A stretch of DNA of 64,000 nt. Source: Elymus sibiricus (taxonomy: Eukaryota; Streptophyta; Magnoliopsida; Poales; Poaceae). The DNA lies in contig CM077665.1 in the NCBI GenBank assembly GCA_039707655.1, positions 86,259,954 to 86,323,953 on the forward strand, in the 5' to 3' direction. How positions within the stretch are numbered: position 1 is the stretch's first letter; every line of letters begins with the position of its first letter. This document shows, one piece after another, positions 36,798-48,882 of the stretch. The notes beneath the pieces are model-generated. The model was not told the DNA's origin, searched no databases, and saw only the letters and a list, made by a program, of their open reading frames with translations. A program made the position numbers and the translations under genes.

Positions 36798-38900
36798 ATG
36801 TCTGGATCAGAGGACAGCCAGAACGAGTTCAGAGAGGAGAGTGTGGACCTTGATGCAGGCACTAGTCTGAGGCCAGCTCTGAGGACCCAGGAACTCCCAG
36901 CTCTCATGGCTTGCCCAAGGCAGCCACCAGGGCTAGGAAGCACAAAAGTTCAGATGAGGAGGATGAATATTTCAGGAGGATGAAGATTTCATACCTGATG
37001 AGGCGACATCCAAAAAGCAACCAGAGAGGAAGGAAAGAGTTTGTGCCAGAAAGGTCCATGAGTGTTTAGCAGCCAAAAGAGGGATTTCTCTATCTTTGGA
37101 GAACCCTAGTTCATCAGGAAGGACCAAATATATGGCTAAGAATCCAGGGCAGAAATGGATCAGGAAGAGGACCATTCATGTGGTTGGGAAGCCAACCTCC
37201 ATGTTCAAAGTCCCTGGAGAGGATGATGAAGAAGAGGAAGAGGAGGTCCCAGCTGCTAACCCTCCTCCTTCCAAACAGAGGAAATTGTTGGCTGATGCTA
37301 TGCCAAGCAAGCCAGCAACCAAGGCCAAGCAAGCCCCCAAGCCAAAGAAGACAACTAGAGACATCTCAGCTCCAAAGAAGAAAAAGGGATCTACTTCTAG
37401 AGATGCTGCAGAAGAGGATGAGGATGTTGCTATGTTGAGGAAGCTAAAACCTCACCTGCCAGACCATAATGATACTCATCCAATGGCGGAAAACATGAAG
37501 GAGAGGAAGGATAATGGTCTCAGGAAGTAGAGAGCCAATAATCCCTATGTTGTCAGGAGGAGAAATGTTGTTGATGCTCGCTTTCATACCAAGGAGCAGC
37601 AGGATTTCTATGAGACTATCTTGCTAGACAAGAACCCTGCAGTTAGTGATATGAGGTATGTGGACTGGAAATACATCAAGCCCAATGAGGACTATTTCCC
37701 CCATGTCCAGGAGAACTTCAGGATGTTGGAGATTGAAGAGTTCATAGGCAAAGAGATGACTGGATGGAATGATGAGCTAATCATGCAATTCTACTCCACT
37801 GCTCACTTCTATACAGATGGCAGGATAGTGTGGATGACAGAAGGCACCAGGTACTAGTCTACCATTGATGAGTGGGCTACCATCTTAGGAGTCCTAGAGG
37901 TGCAGGAGAGAGACCTGGACGTATACTCAGAGTCCAAGATGAATCACAACTCTATGGCCAACATATACAATCCAATTCCAAAGGAGTATGTGAAGACCCA
38001 TAAGTTTGGCTCGTATACTATCTGCAGATAGGACTAACTACCTCCAACACCATTTTGAGGCACACCTTGATGCCCAAATGTGGAGATGATAAGATGATCC
38101 ATAGATACTCCATCAACATGCTGCATCATGTGGATAGACACACCAGGATTAGGGTGATGGATCTCATTGTTGAGACCATCAAAAGGACTGCTGCTGATTA
38201 GAAGAGATCATGTGGATATTCTCCATACATTCAGATGCTCATCAACTCCAAGATTGGAAAGAGCCTCTATCTACTTGATCGACGTCACCTGCCCCTCCAG
38301 CCAAAGTTCGAGGACAATGTCGTGGTGATGGATCCATCTCATCCCACTTCATCTACTGCACATGCAGAGATTGAGGCTGAGGCCCAAACAGACGCAGAAA
38401 GAGCCGCTGGTGCTCCCGTTCTCAAGACGAAGAGTGATCGGATGGCCTATATAGTTAGTACTATCCAAGGCATGGAGAAGAACATCAGAGAGCGGCTATT
38501 GAACCAGAAGAGCCTCGAGAGGATAGTGGAGACGAAGTTTCATGATCTTGACAACAAGGTGACTGAGTTGACCACCACTGTCAACACCTTGAAGGAAGAG
38601 GTGGATGCAGTTTCTTTGCCCAGCTTAGATGATGATGATGATAGCCCTACTTTTCATGTCCAGACTCAATTCAGGACTCATGCTAGATCTGCTGTTGTGG
38701 CCGCCCAAGAGTTAAGACCTTCAATGTCTGCACCGGATGCAACTTCTACCGTGCCTCCCTCAGCACCTCCAGTGTCAACTCCACCAGCCCAGAGGACTTC
38801 TGCAGAAGCATTCACCAACACTCTCATTTTGACTCCTTCCACGACTACCGGAGCAGCTTCATCGCCCCATGGAGGAGATCATGCCCATAGTGACGTTTAG
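36798..38900 (+). pseudogene. M second coding block: plant-transposon-domain-like protein, disrupted
   Basis: Starts near the ATG at 36,798 and can be followed to 38,900 through several stops (about 36,981, TAG at 37,528 and TAG at 37,855) and frame changes (about 37,000, 38,030 and 38,235). It has a basic, Lys/Pro-rich N-terminal region with an acidic Glu run (near 37,220-37,250) and Lys-rich clusters that look like nuclear signals. Next comes a globular region with FHTKEQQDFYETI, YVDWKYIKPNE, ELIMQFYSTAHFY and GRIVWMTEG (about 37,580-37,860). A coiled coil (about 38,460-38,620) and a low-complexity Ser/Thr/Pro tail follow. The globular part resembles the 'putative plant transposon protein' domain common in cereal hypothetical proteins (Pfam Transposase_32 is my best guess). 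Its function is unknown. It occupies the position where SIRE elements carry an extra 3' gene. Confidence 0.65.
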
Positions 38901-39384
38901 CTCTATTCTTTCAAGCCTTTTGGTAACTTGTTGCCAAAGGGGGAGACATTGTATAGATCATAGGATCGAGAGAGAGAGTGTGTTGCCTTTTGTTGATTCT
39001 CTTTGACTTTTAAAACATTTGGCCTACCTTTTGTTCGTCTTAAAACTTCGTTGTGTTTGATCATACGCTTTGTGATTGATGTTACTATTTCCTACCTTTG
39101 TGATATTCATACAATGATCATTCACTCATGCTTGGTGTTATGTGCATTGTAATCCATTCATATCATTTATGCGCACCACCAAAATGTATGTGACATGGAA
39201 GAGTGATCCATAATCCTAATCGATTGTGCATTTGCATTCAAACGCAAATTTAAAATAATGCACAAATTTAGGGGGGGCTCTTGCTTATCACATACTTCTC
39301 AAAGCGACGATGCTATACAGTGATTATATTTTATGTCGAAGCTTTGATCTATATGTTGTCATCAATTACCAAAAAGGGGGAGAT
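38901..39384 (+). other. M 3' untranslated region and polypurine tract
   Basis: Non-coding. AAAAAGGGGGAGAT at 39,371-39,384 abuts the 3' LTR and is the polypurine tract. A similar GGGGGAGA occurs at 38,939, shortly after the stop codon. Confidence 0.8.
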
Positions 39385-40243
39385 TGAAAGCACAACTTCT
39401 CCTTAGGTGGTTTTGGTAATTAATAACAACATATATTTCGTTGGACTAATGAATCTATCAAGTGTATTTCAGGAAAAGTTCAATGAATGGATTGGCTAGG
39501 ATTGTGAGGAGTTTCCCTAGATTCATGGAACATCAATTGGCAAAAGCTTCAAGACTCTACATTTTATATTTATGTGAGAAATCACATTTGAGTCCATGAA
39601 AAAGCCAACACTATTAAAAGGGGATGAGGTATCTATGATGATCTGGTTTCTCAAAGTGCTTAGAGATTAGCCACCAAAAGCCTAAAGAAATTCTCCCACA
39701 AAATATCCCGTCCAAACCCTACAGTCAAGTTCGGTGCCACCAATATTTCCACTTCGGCCCTACCGAGTTTTCCTTAGACAAATCCCAATGACAAACCCTA
39801 GCAAATCAATGCAACAGATTTTTGGTTCGATACAGCCGGAAAGAAGTGACCAACTATCTGGTATCTAATTGACAAAAATCGGAATTTTCGAGTTTTTCAT
39901 TTCGGTGCCACTGAGTCACTGGAACTGCCTAGGTCAACCGAATCGGACTCACCGAGATGTTGTATATTGGTCTCACCGAAAAGCCTAAAGTTAGAAAAAA
40001 TTGCACTAGTCGATGCAACCGAGTTTTACTCCGGTTCCACCGAGTCGGGCAATAATGTTGTAATGGTCGGATTTTTGGAGATGGCTACATATACCCTCCA
40101 CCTCCCTCTCATTCGGAGAGAGATCACTTAGAACAAGCAAACACTTCCACCATTCATTTTCTGAGAGAGAACCACCTACTCATGTGTTGAGATCAAGATC
40201 TTCCACTCCAACCATATGAATCTTGATTTCTAGCCTCCCTAAG
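39385..40243 (+). repeat. M 3' LTR, first part
   Basis: Starts TGAAAGCACAACTTCTCC. It is broken at CTAAG (40,239-40,243) by element B. Its TATA position reads TACATATA, a change from the 5' LTR. Confidence 0.88.
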
Positions 40244-42033
40244 TGTTGGAAATATGCCCTAGAGGCAATAATAAAGTGATTATTATTATATTTCCTTGTT
40301 CATGATAATCGTTTATTATCCATGCTATAATTGTATTGATTGGAAACACAAATACATGTGTGGATACATAGACAACACCGTGTCCCTAGTATGCCTCTAG
40401 TAGACTAGCTCGTTGATCAAAGATGGTCAAGGTTTCCTAGCCATAGACATGAGATGTCATTTGATAATGGGATCACATCATTAGGAGAATGATGTGATGG
40501 ACAAGACCCAAACTATGAACGTAGCATATGATCGTGTCAGTTTATTGCTATAGTTTTCTGCATGTCAAGTATCTGTTCCTATGACCATGAGATCATGCAA
40601 CTCGCTGACACCGGAGGAATACCTTGTGTGTATCAAACGTCGCAACGTAACTGGGTGACTATAAAGATGCTCTACAGGTATCTCCGAGGGTGTCTGTAGA
40701 GTTGGCATGGATTGAGACTGGGATTTGTTACTCCGTGTGACGGAGAGGTATCTCAGGGCCCACTCGGTAATACAACATCACAATAAGCCTTGCAAGCAAA
40801 GTGACTAAAGAGTTAGCCACGGGATCTTGTATTACGGAACGAGTAAAGAGACTTGCCGGTAACGAGATTGAACTAGGTATAGAGATACCGATGATCGAAT
40901 CCCGAGCAAGTAACATGCCGAAGAACAAAGGGAACAGCATACGGGATTAACTGAATCCTTGACATAGAGGTTCAACCGATAAAGATCGTCGTAGAATATT
41001 TAGGAACCAATATGGGCATCCAGGTCCCGCTATTGGTTATTGACCGTAGAGGTGTCTCGGTCATGTCTACATAGTTCTTGAACCCGCAGGGTCTGCACAC
41101 TTAACGTTCTGTGACGTTTCGGTAGTATTGAGTTATGTATGGTGGTGACCGAAGGTTTTTCGGAGTCCCGGATGAGATCCCAGACGTCACGAGGAGCTCC
41201 AGAATGGTCCGGAGGTAAATATTGATATATAGGAAGTCCCGTTTGGGTCTCCGGAAAAGTTTCGGGCATTTCCGGCAGTGTACCGGGAGTGACGAATGGG
41301 TTCCGGAGGGGCCACCAAGTGGGGCCCACCCACCCCAAGGGTCACATGGGCCTAGGAGGTGGCGCACCAGCCCCTGGTGGGCTGGCCGACCAGCCCCTAG
41401 GAGGCCCTTGCGCAAGGGTGGGGAAGGGGCTAAGTGGGGAGGAGTCCTACTAGGATTCCACCTCCCTTGTGGGAGGTGGACTCCTCCCCCTTGGTGGTGG
41501 TTCGACCGAACCCCTAGGGGAAACCCTAGGGCTGCCTCCTCCCCTCTCCCTCCTATATATCCTAGAGGTTTTTGAGGGCATCCCCCCCAACCTAAAAAGC
41601 CACGGCTGCCTCTCTCTCCCTCTAGATCTGTTCTCCACTAGATCGTCTCGGTTGCGCTTGCCGAAGCCCTGCCGGGACAGCACCACCACCACCGTCACCA
41701 CGCCATCGTGCTGCCGGAGTACTCATCTACCTCTCCGCTCCCTTCTTGCTGGATCAACAAGGCGGAGATTGTCATCGAGCTGTACGTATGCTGAACGCGG
41801 AGGTGCCGTCCGTTCGGCGCTAGATCGGGACGGATCATGATTGGATCGCGGGACGGTTTGCGATTTGGATCGCGAAGACGTTCGACTACATCAACCGTGT
41901 TTCTTAACGCTTCCCACTTAGCGATCTACAAGGGTATGTAGATCCACTCTCCCTCTCGTAGATGCTCATCACCATGGATAGATCTTGCGTGTGCGTAGGA
42001 AATTTTTTGTTTCCCATGCAACGTTCCCCAACA
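40244..42033 (+). repeat. B 5' LTR
   Basis: TGTTGGAAATATG at the start and GTTCCCCAACA at the end. TATATAT near 41,553-41,560 is the likely TATA box. Just upstream is a GC-rich stretch (41,310-41,530). Confidence 0.92.
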
Positions 42034-43295
42034 GTGGCATCATGAGCTAGGTCTATGTGTAGATGAGATCACGAGTAGAACACAAAGGAGTTTGTGGGCG
42101 TTTATATTCAGATTGCTTCCCTCCTTAGTCTTTTCTTGATTCAGCGGTATTGTGGGATGAAGCGGCTCGGACCAACCTTACTCGTCCACATACGAGAGAC
42201 CGGTTCCATCGACTGACATGTAACTTTGTTGCATAAGATGGCTGGCGGGTGTCTGTCTCTCCCACTTTAGTTGAATCGGATTCGACAGAGGCGGTCCTTG
42301 TAGAAGGTGAAATAGCAACTTGTATATCACCGTTGTGGTTTTGCGTAGGTAAGAATCGTTCTTGCTAGATACCCATAGCAGCCACGTAAAACACGCAACA
42401 ACAAATTAGAGGACGTCTAACCTGTTTTTGCAGGGTATGATGTGATATGATATGGCCAGAAACATGATGAGATATATGTGATGTATGAGATGATCATGTT
42501 TTGTATAGATTATCACGACTTGCATGTCAATGAGTACGGCAACCGGCAGGAGCCATAGGGTTGTCTTTAATTTATTTTCGCCGTTTTTGCTTTACTTTAT
42601 CGCTATGAGTTAGCAATAGTTGTAGAAGCAATAGTTGGTGCGACAACCCCATGGCGACACATTGATGGAGATCAAGATGATGGATATCATGGTGTCATGC
42701 CGATGACGATGGAGATCATGCCAGTGCTTTGGAGATGGAGATCAAAAGCACAAGATCAGGTCCATATCATGTCACTTATGATTTGCATGTGATGTTAATC
42801 CTTTTATGCATCTTATTATGCTTAGGACGACGGTAGCATTATAAGGTGATCCCTCACTAAAATTTCAAGATAAAATTGTGTTCTCCCCGAGTGTGCACCA
42901 TTGCGAAAGTTCGTCGTTTCGAGACACCACGTGATGATCGGGTGTGATAGACTCTACGTTCGCATACAATGGGTGCAAGCCAGTGTTGCACATGCGGAAC
43001 ACTCGGGTTAAACTTGACGAGCCTAGCATGTACAGAAATGGCCTCGGAACACAAGAGACCGAAAGGTCGAGCATGAGTCATATAGTAGATATAATCAACA
43101 TGGAGATGTTCACCATTGAAACCACCTCATCTCACGTGATGATCGGACTTGGGTTGATGAATTTGGATCATGTAACACTCGAATGGCCTGAGGGATGTCA
43201 ATTTGAGTGGGATTTTTTTAAGTAATATGATTAACTAAACTCATTATCTTGAACAATAGTCTAAGTTGTCTTTGCAAAATTTATGTTGTAGATCA
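42034..43295 (+). other. B leader with primer-binding site
   Basis: Non-coding. TGGCATCATGAGC at 42,035-42,047 is a diverged Met-tRNA primer site. The leader is homologous to 29,325-30,605 of A in opposite orientation. Confidence 0.75.
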
Positions 43296-46200
43296 ATGGC
43301 TCGCGTAGTAGCACCCCTGAATTTCAATGCGTTCCTAGAGAAAGCTAAGTTGAAAGATGATGGAAGTAACTTTGTAGACTGGGCCTGTAATCTGAGGATT
43401 ATCTCACGGCTTCCCAAAAGGCTTATGTCCTTGATGCACCGCTCGGTGAACCACCCGCTCCAGTAGAGTCTGTAGACGTTGCGAACGCCTGGCAGGCACG
43501 TTCTGATGATTACTCAATAGTTCAATGTGCAATGTTGTATGTCTTAGAACCGGGACTTCAAAGACGTTTTGAACGTCATGGAGCATATGAGATGTTCCAG
43601 GAGTTGAAGTTTATCTTTGAGAAGAATGCCCGGATCGAGAGGTATGAGACCTCCGATAAGTTCTATGCTTGCAAGATGGAGGAGAACGGGTCTGTCAGTG
43701 AACATGTACTTAGAATGTCTGGGTATTCCAACCGTCTGGCGGAGTTGGGAATTGTTCTCCCGCCAGAGGCGATCACTGACAGAGTTCTTCAATCACTGCC
43801 ACCTAGCTACAAAAGCTTCGTGTTGAACTATAACATGCAAGGGATGAACAAGTCAGTCGCCGAGCTGTTTGCGATGTTGAAAGTCACTGAGTCTGAGATT
43901 CAGAAGGAGCATCAAGTGTTGATGGTCAATAAAACCACTAGTTTCAAGAAAAATGGCAAGGGCAAGAAGGGTAACTCCAAGAAGAGTGGCAAAGCAGTTG
44001 CCCCTCCCGTGAAGAAACCCAAGGCTGGACCCAAACCGGAAACTGAGTGCTTTCATTGCAAGGGAACTAGTCACTGGAAGTGGAACTGCCCCAAGTATCT
44101 GGCTGACAAGAAGGTGGCCAACACCAAACAAGGTATATATGATATACATGTTATTGATGTGTACCTTACCAACTCTCGTTGTAGTGCCTGGCTATTTGAT
44201 ACCGGTTTGGTTGCTCACATTTGCAACTCAAAGCAGGAACTACGGAATAGACGGAGGCTGGCAAAGGACGAAGTGACGATGCGCGTGGGAAATGGTTCCA
44301 AGGTTGATGTGATCGCCGTCGGCACTCTCGCTCTTTGATTACCATCGGGATTAGTGATGGACCTGAATAATTGTTATTTAGTGCCTGCGTTAAGCATGAA
44401 CATTATATCTGGATCTTGTTTATTGCGAGACGGTTACTCATTTAAATTAGAGAATAATGGTTGTTCTATTTATATGAGTAATATCTTTTATGGTCATGCA
44501 CCCATTGTGAGGGGTTTATTCTTATTGAATCTCGATAGTGATGATACACATGTTCATAACATTGATGCCAAAAGATGTAGAGTTGATAATGATAGCATCA
44601 CTTTCTTGTGGCACTGCCGCTTAGGTCATATTGGTGTAAAATGCATGAAGAAACTCCATGCTGATGGACTTTTGGAGTCACTTGATTTTGAATCACTTGA
44701 CACATGTGAGACATGCCTCATGGGCAAGATGACTAAGACCCCGTTCTCTGGAACAATCGAACGGGCAAGTGACTTATTGGAAATCATACATACTGATGTG
44801 TGCGGTCCAATGAGCATTGAGGCACGCGGTGGATATCGTTATTTTCTCACCTTCACCGATGACTTAAGTAGATATGGGTATATTTACTTAATGAAACATA
44901 AGTCTAAAACATTTGAAAAGTTCAAGCAATTTCAGAGTGAAGTTGAGAATCATCGTAACAAGAAGATTAAATTCCTACGATCTGATCGAGGAGGAAAATA
45001 TCTGAGTTATGAGTTTGGCAATCACTTAAGACAATGTGGAATTGTTTCACAATTGACACCGCCTGGAACACCATAGCGTAATGGTTTGTCCGAACGTCGT
45101 AATCGAACCTTATTGGATATGGTGCGGTCTATGATGTCTCTTGCCGATTTGCCACTATCGTTTTGGGGTTATGCGTTAGAGATAGGTGCATTCACTTTAA
45201 ATAGGGCACCATCGAAATCCGTTGAGACAACGCCATATGAACTGTGGTTTGGTAAGAAACCAAAGTTGTCGTTTCTTAAAGTTTGGGGATGTGATGCTTA
45301 TGTCAAAAAGCTTCAGCCTGAAAAGCTGGAACCCAAAGCGGAGAAATGCGTATTCATAGGATACCCAAAAGAGACGGTTGGGTATACCTTCTATCTCAGA
45401 TCCGAAGGCAAAGTGTTTGTCGCAAAGAACAGGTCATTTCTCGAGAAAGAGTTTCTCTCGAAAGAATTGAGTGGGAGGAAAATAGAACTTGATGAGGTTG
45501 TTGAACCTTTACTTCAACCAGAGAGTAGCGCAGCGCAGAAAGATGTTTCTATAGAGCCTGCATCAGTTGAAGAGGAAGCTGATGATGGTGATCATGAGGC
45601 TTCAGATCAAGTTGCTATCGAACCTCATAGGTCGACAAGGGCACGTACTGCTCCTGAGTGGTACGGTAACCCTGTCTTAGAGGTCATGTTGTTGGACAAC
45701 GATGAACCTATGAGCTATGGAGAAGCGATGATGGGCCCCGATTCCGAGAATTGCTTAGAGGACATGAAATCCGAGATGGGATCCATATATGAAAACAAAG
45801 TATGGACTTTGGAAGTATTATCTGAAGGGCGAAAGGCCATTCAGAATAAATGGATCTTTAAGAAGAAGACGGACGCGGACGGTAATGTCACCATCTATAA
45901 AGCTCGACTTGTGGCAAAGGGGTTTTCACAAGTTCAAGGAGTTGACTATGATGAGACCTTCTCACCCGTAGCGATGCTTAAGTCCGTCAGAATCATGTTA
46001 GCAATAGCTGCATTTTTCGATTATGAAATTTGGCAGATGGATGTCAAAACAGCGTTCCTTAATGGTTTCCTTAAGGAAGAGTTGTATATGATGCAACCGG
46101 AAGGTTTCGTCGATCCAGAGAATGCTGACAAATTTTGCAAATTCCAGCGATCCATTTATGGACTGGTGCAAGCATCTCGGAGTTGGAATCTTCGCTTTGA

Positions 46201-48832
46201 TGAGGTGATCAAAGCGTTCGGGTTTATACAAGTTTACGGAGAAGCTTGTATTTACAAGAAAGTGAGTGGGAGCTCTATAGCATTTCTAATATTATATGTG
46301 GATGACATATTGCTGATTGGAAACAATATAGAAATGTTGGAAAGCGTGAAGGAATATTTGAATAAGAGTTTTTCAATAAAGGACCTAGGAGAAGCTGCTT
46401 TCATATTAGGCATCAAGATCTATAGAGATAGATCGAGACGCTTAATAGGACTTTCACAGAGCACATACCTTGACAAAGTTTTGAAGAAGTTCAAAATGGA
46501 TCAGTCCAAGAAGGGGTTCTTGCCTGTATTGCAAGGTGTGAAGTTGAGTAAGACTCAATGCCCAGTGACTGCAGAAGATAGAGAAAAGATGAGTGTCATC
46601 TCCTATGCTTCAGCCATAGGCTCTATCATGTATGCAATGCTGTGCACAAGACCCGATGTCAGCCTTGCCATAAGTAAGGCTGGAAGGTTTCAAATTGATC
46701 CAGGAGTGGAACACTGGACGGTGGTCAAGAATATCCTAAAGTACCTGAAAAGGACTAAGGGCATGTTTCTCGTTTATGGAGGTGATCAAGAACTCGTCGT
46801 AAAGGGTTACGTCGATGCGAGCTTTGACACTGATCCGGATGACTCTAAGTCTCAAACCAGATACGTATTTATTCTCAATGGGGGTGCGGTAAGCTGGTGC
46901 AGTTCCAAGCAGAGCGTGCTAGCCGATTCTACATGCGAAGCGGAGTACATCGCTGCCTCGGAGGCGGCGAAGGAAGGTGTCTGGATGAAGGAGTTCATGA
47001 CAGATCTTGGAGTAGTGCCCAGTGCACTAAACCCAATGACTTTGTTCTGTGACAACACTGGTGCCATTGCTCTGGCCAAGGAACCAAGGTTTCACAAGAG
47101 GACTGATACGTCTCCAATGTATCTGTAATTTTTGATTGTTCCATGCTATTATATTATCTGTTTTGGATGTTTTATATGCATTAATATGCTATTTTATATT
47201 ATTTTTGGGACTAACCTATTAACCTAGTGCCCAGTGCCAGTTTCTGTTTTTTCCTTGTTTTTGAGTATTGCAGAAAAGGAATATCAAACGGAGTCCAAAC
47301 GGAATAAAATTCTACGCTGATTTTTCTTGGACCAAAAGGAACCCAGGAGGCTTGGAGAAGAGGCCAGAAGACCTACGGGGGGGGGCGTGGCTTGTGGGCC
47401 CCCCGTAGCTCCTCCAATCCTAACTCTCCACCTATAAATTCAGAAATATTCCCCCAATACCAAAGAGAGCCACGGTAATACTTTTCCGCCGCCGCAAGCC
47501 TCTGTTCCCGTGAGATCCCATCTTGGGGCCTTTTCCGGTAATTTGGCGGAGGGGGATTCGATCACGGAGGGCATCTACATCAACACCATTGCCCTTCCGA
47601 TGATGCGTGAGTAGTTCACCTCAGACCTTCGGGTCCATAGCTAGTAGCTAGATGGATTCTTCTCTCTCTATGATCTTCAATACCATGTTCTCCATGATCT
47701 TCATGGAGATTTATCCGATGTAATACTCTTTTGCGGTGTGTTTGTCGAGATCCGATGAATTGTGGGTTTATGATCAGATTATCTATGAATATTATTTGAA
47801 TCTTCTCTGAATTCTTATATGCATAATTTCATATCTTTGCAAGTCTCTTCGAGTTATTGGTTTGGTTTGGCCAATTAGATTGGTAATTCTTGCAATGGGA
47901 GAAGTGCTTAGTTTTGGGTTCAATCTTGCGGTGTCCTCACCCAGTGACAAAGTAGGGGTAGCGAGGCACATATTTGTATTGTTGCCATCGAGGATAAAAA
48001 GATGGGGTTTTCATCATATTGCTTGAGTTTATCCCTCTACATCATGTCATCTTACTTAACGCGTTACTCTGTTCTTCATGAACTTAATACTCTAGATGCA
48101 GGCAGGAGTCGGTCGATGTGTGGAGTAATAGTAGTAGATGCAAAATCGTTTCGGTCTACTTGATACGGACGTGATGCCTATATGCATAATCATTGCCTTG
48201 GATATCGTCATAACTATGCACTTTTCTACCAATTGCTCGACAGTAATTTGTTCACCCACCGTATTATTTTCCTTCAAGAGAGAAGCCTCTAGTGAAACCT
48301 ATGGCCCCTGGGTCTATTTTCCATATTATATTTTCAGATCTATAAACCAAAAATTCCAAAAATACCTTGCTGCAATTTTATTTACTTTTATTTAGTTTTA
48401 CTTTTAGTAATCTTTTATATCTATCTCTATCAGATCTCATCCTTGCAAGTAACCGTGAAGGGATTGACAACCCCTTTATAGCGTTGGGTGCAAGTGTTTG
48501 ATTGTTTGTGTAGGTGCATAGATTGGGGCCTTGCTTGTACCTCCTACTGGATTGATACCTTGGTTCTCAACAACTGAGGGAAATACTTATCTACTTTGCT
48601 ACATCACCCTTTCCTCTTCAAGGGAAAACCAAGGCAAACTCAAGAAGTAGCAAGGACCAGACACATAAAGAGACACTTCAATTCCATCCGCGATTACATC
48701 AAGGAGGAGGACATAAATATTTGCAAAGTGCACACGGATCTGAATGTCGCAGACCCGTTGACTAAACCTCTTCCAAGGGCTAAACATGATCAACACCAGA
48801 ACTGTATGGGTGTTAGATTCATTACAATGTAA
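43296..48832 (+). pseudogene. Copia Gag-Pol of B, inactivated
   Basis: The same polyprotein as in A, starting at the ATG at 43,296. Damage, in order: a 1-bp deletion near 43,403 in gag; CGA to TGA at 44,336-44,338 after the protease; CAG to TAG at 45,074-45,076 within the integrase just before its catalytic Glu region; and insertion of LTR W at 47,104 in RNase H, after which the frame resumes at 48,658 and ends at 48,832. The two stops are both C-to-T changes on the coding strand, one at a CpG and one at CAG, as expected from decay of methylated cytosines. Zinc knuckle, DTG and YVDD motifs are still readable. Confidence 0.92.
47104..48652 (+). mobile_element. W: solo LTR of a gypsy-type family inserted in B
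   Basis: 1,549 bp starting TGATACGTCTCC and ending CAAGAAGTAGCA, flanked by a perfect 5-bp TSD, AGGAC (47,099-47,103 and 48,653-48,657). It has no primer site, interior or second LTR, so it is a solo LTR left by LTR-LTR recombination. A TATA-like TATAAATT lies at 47,433-47,440, just after a GC-rich dyad (GGGGGGGGCGTGGC ... GGGCCCCCCG). The family resembles the Fatima/Sabrina/WHAM group of Triticeae gypsies; the exact assignment is uncertain. Confidence 0.93.
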
Positions 48833-48882
48833 ATCATATAGTGATGTGAGCTAGATTATTGACTCTAGTGCAAGTGGGAGAC

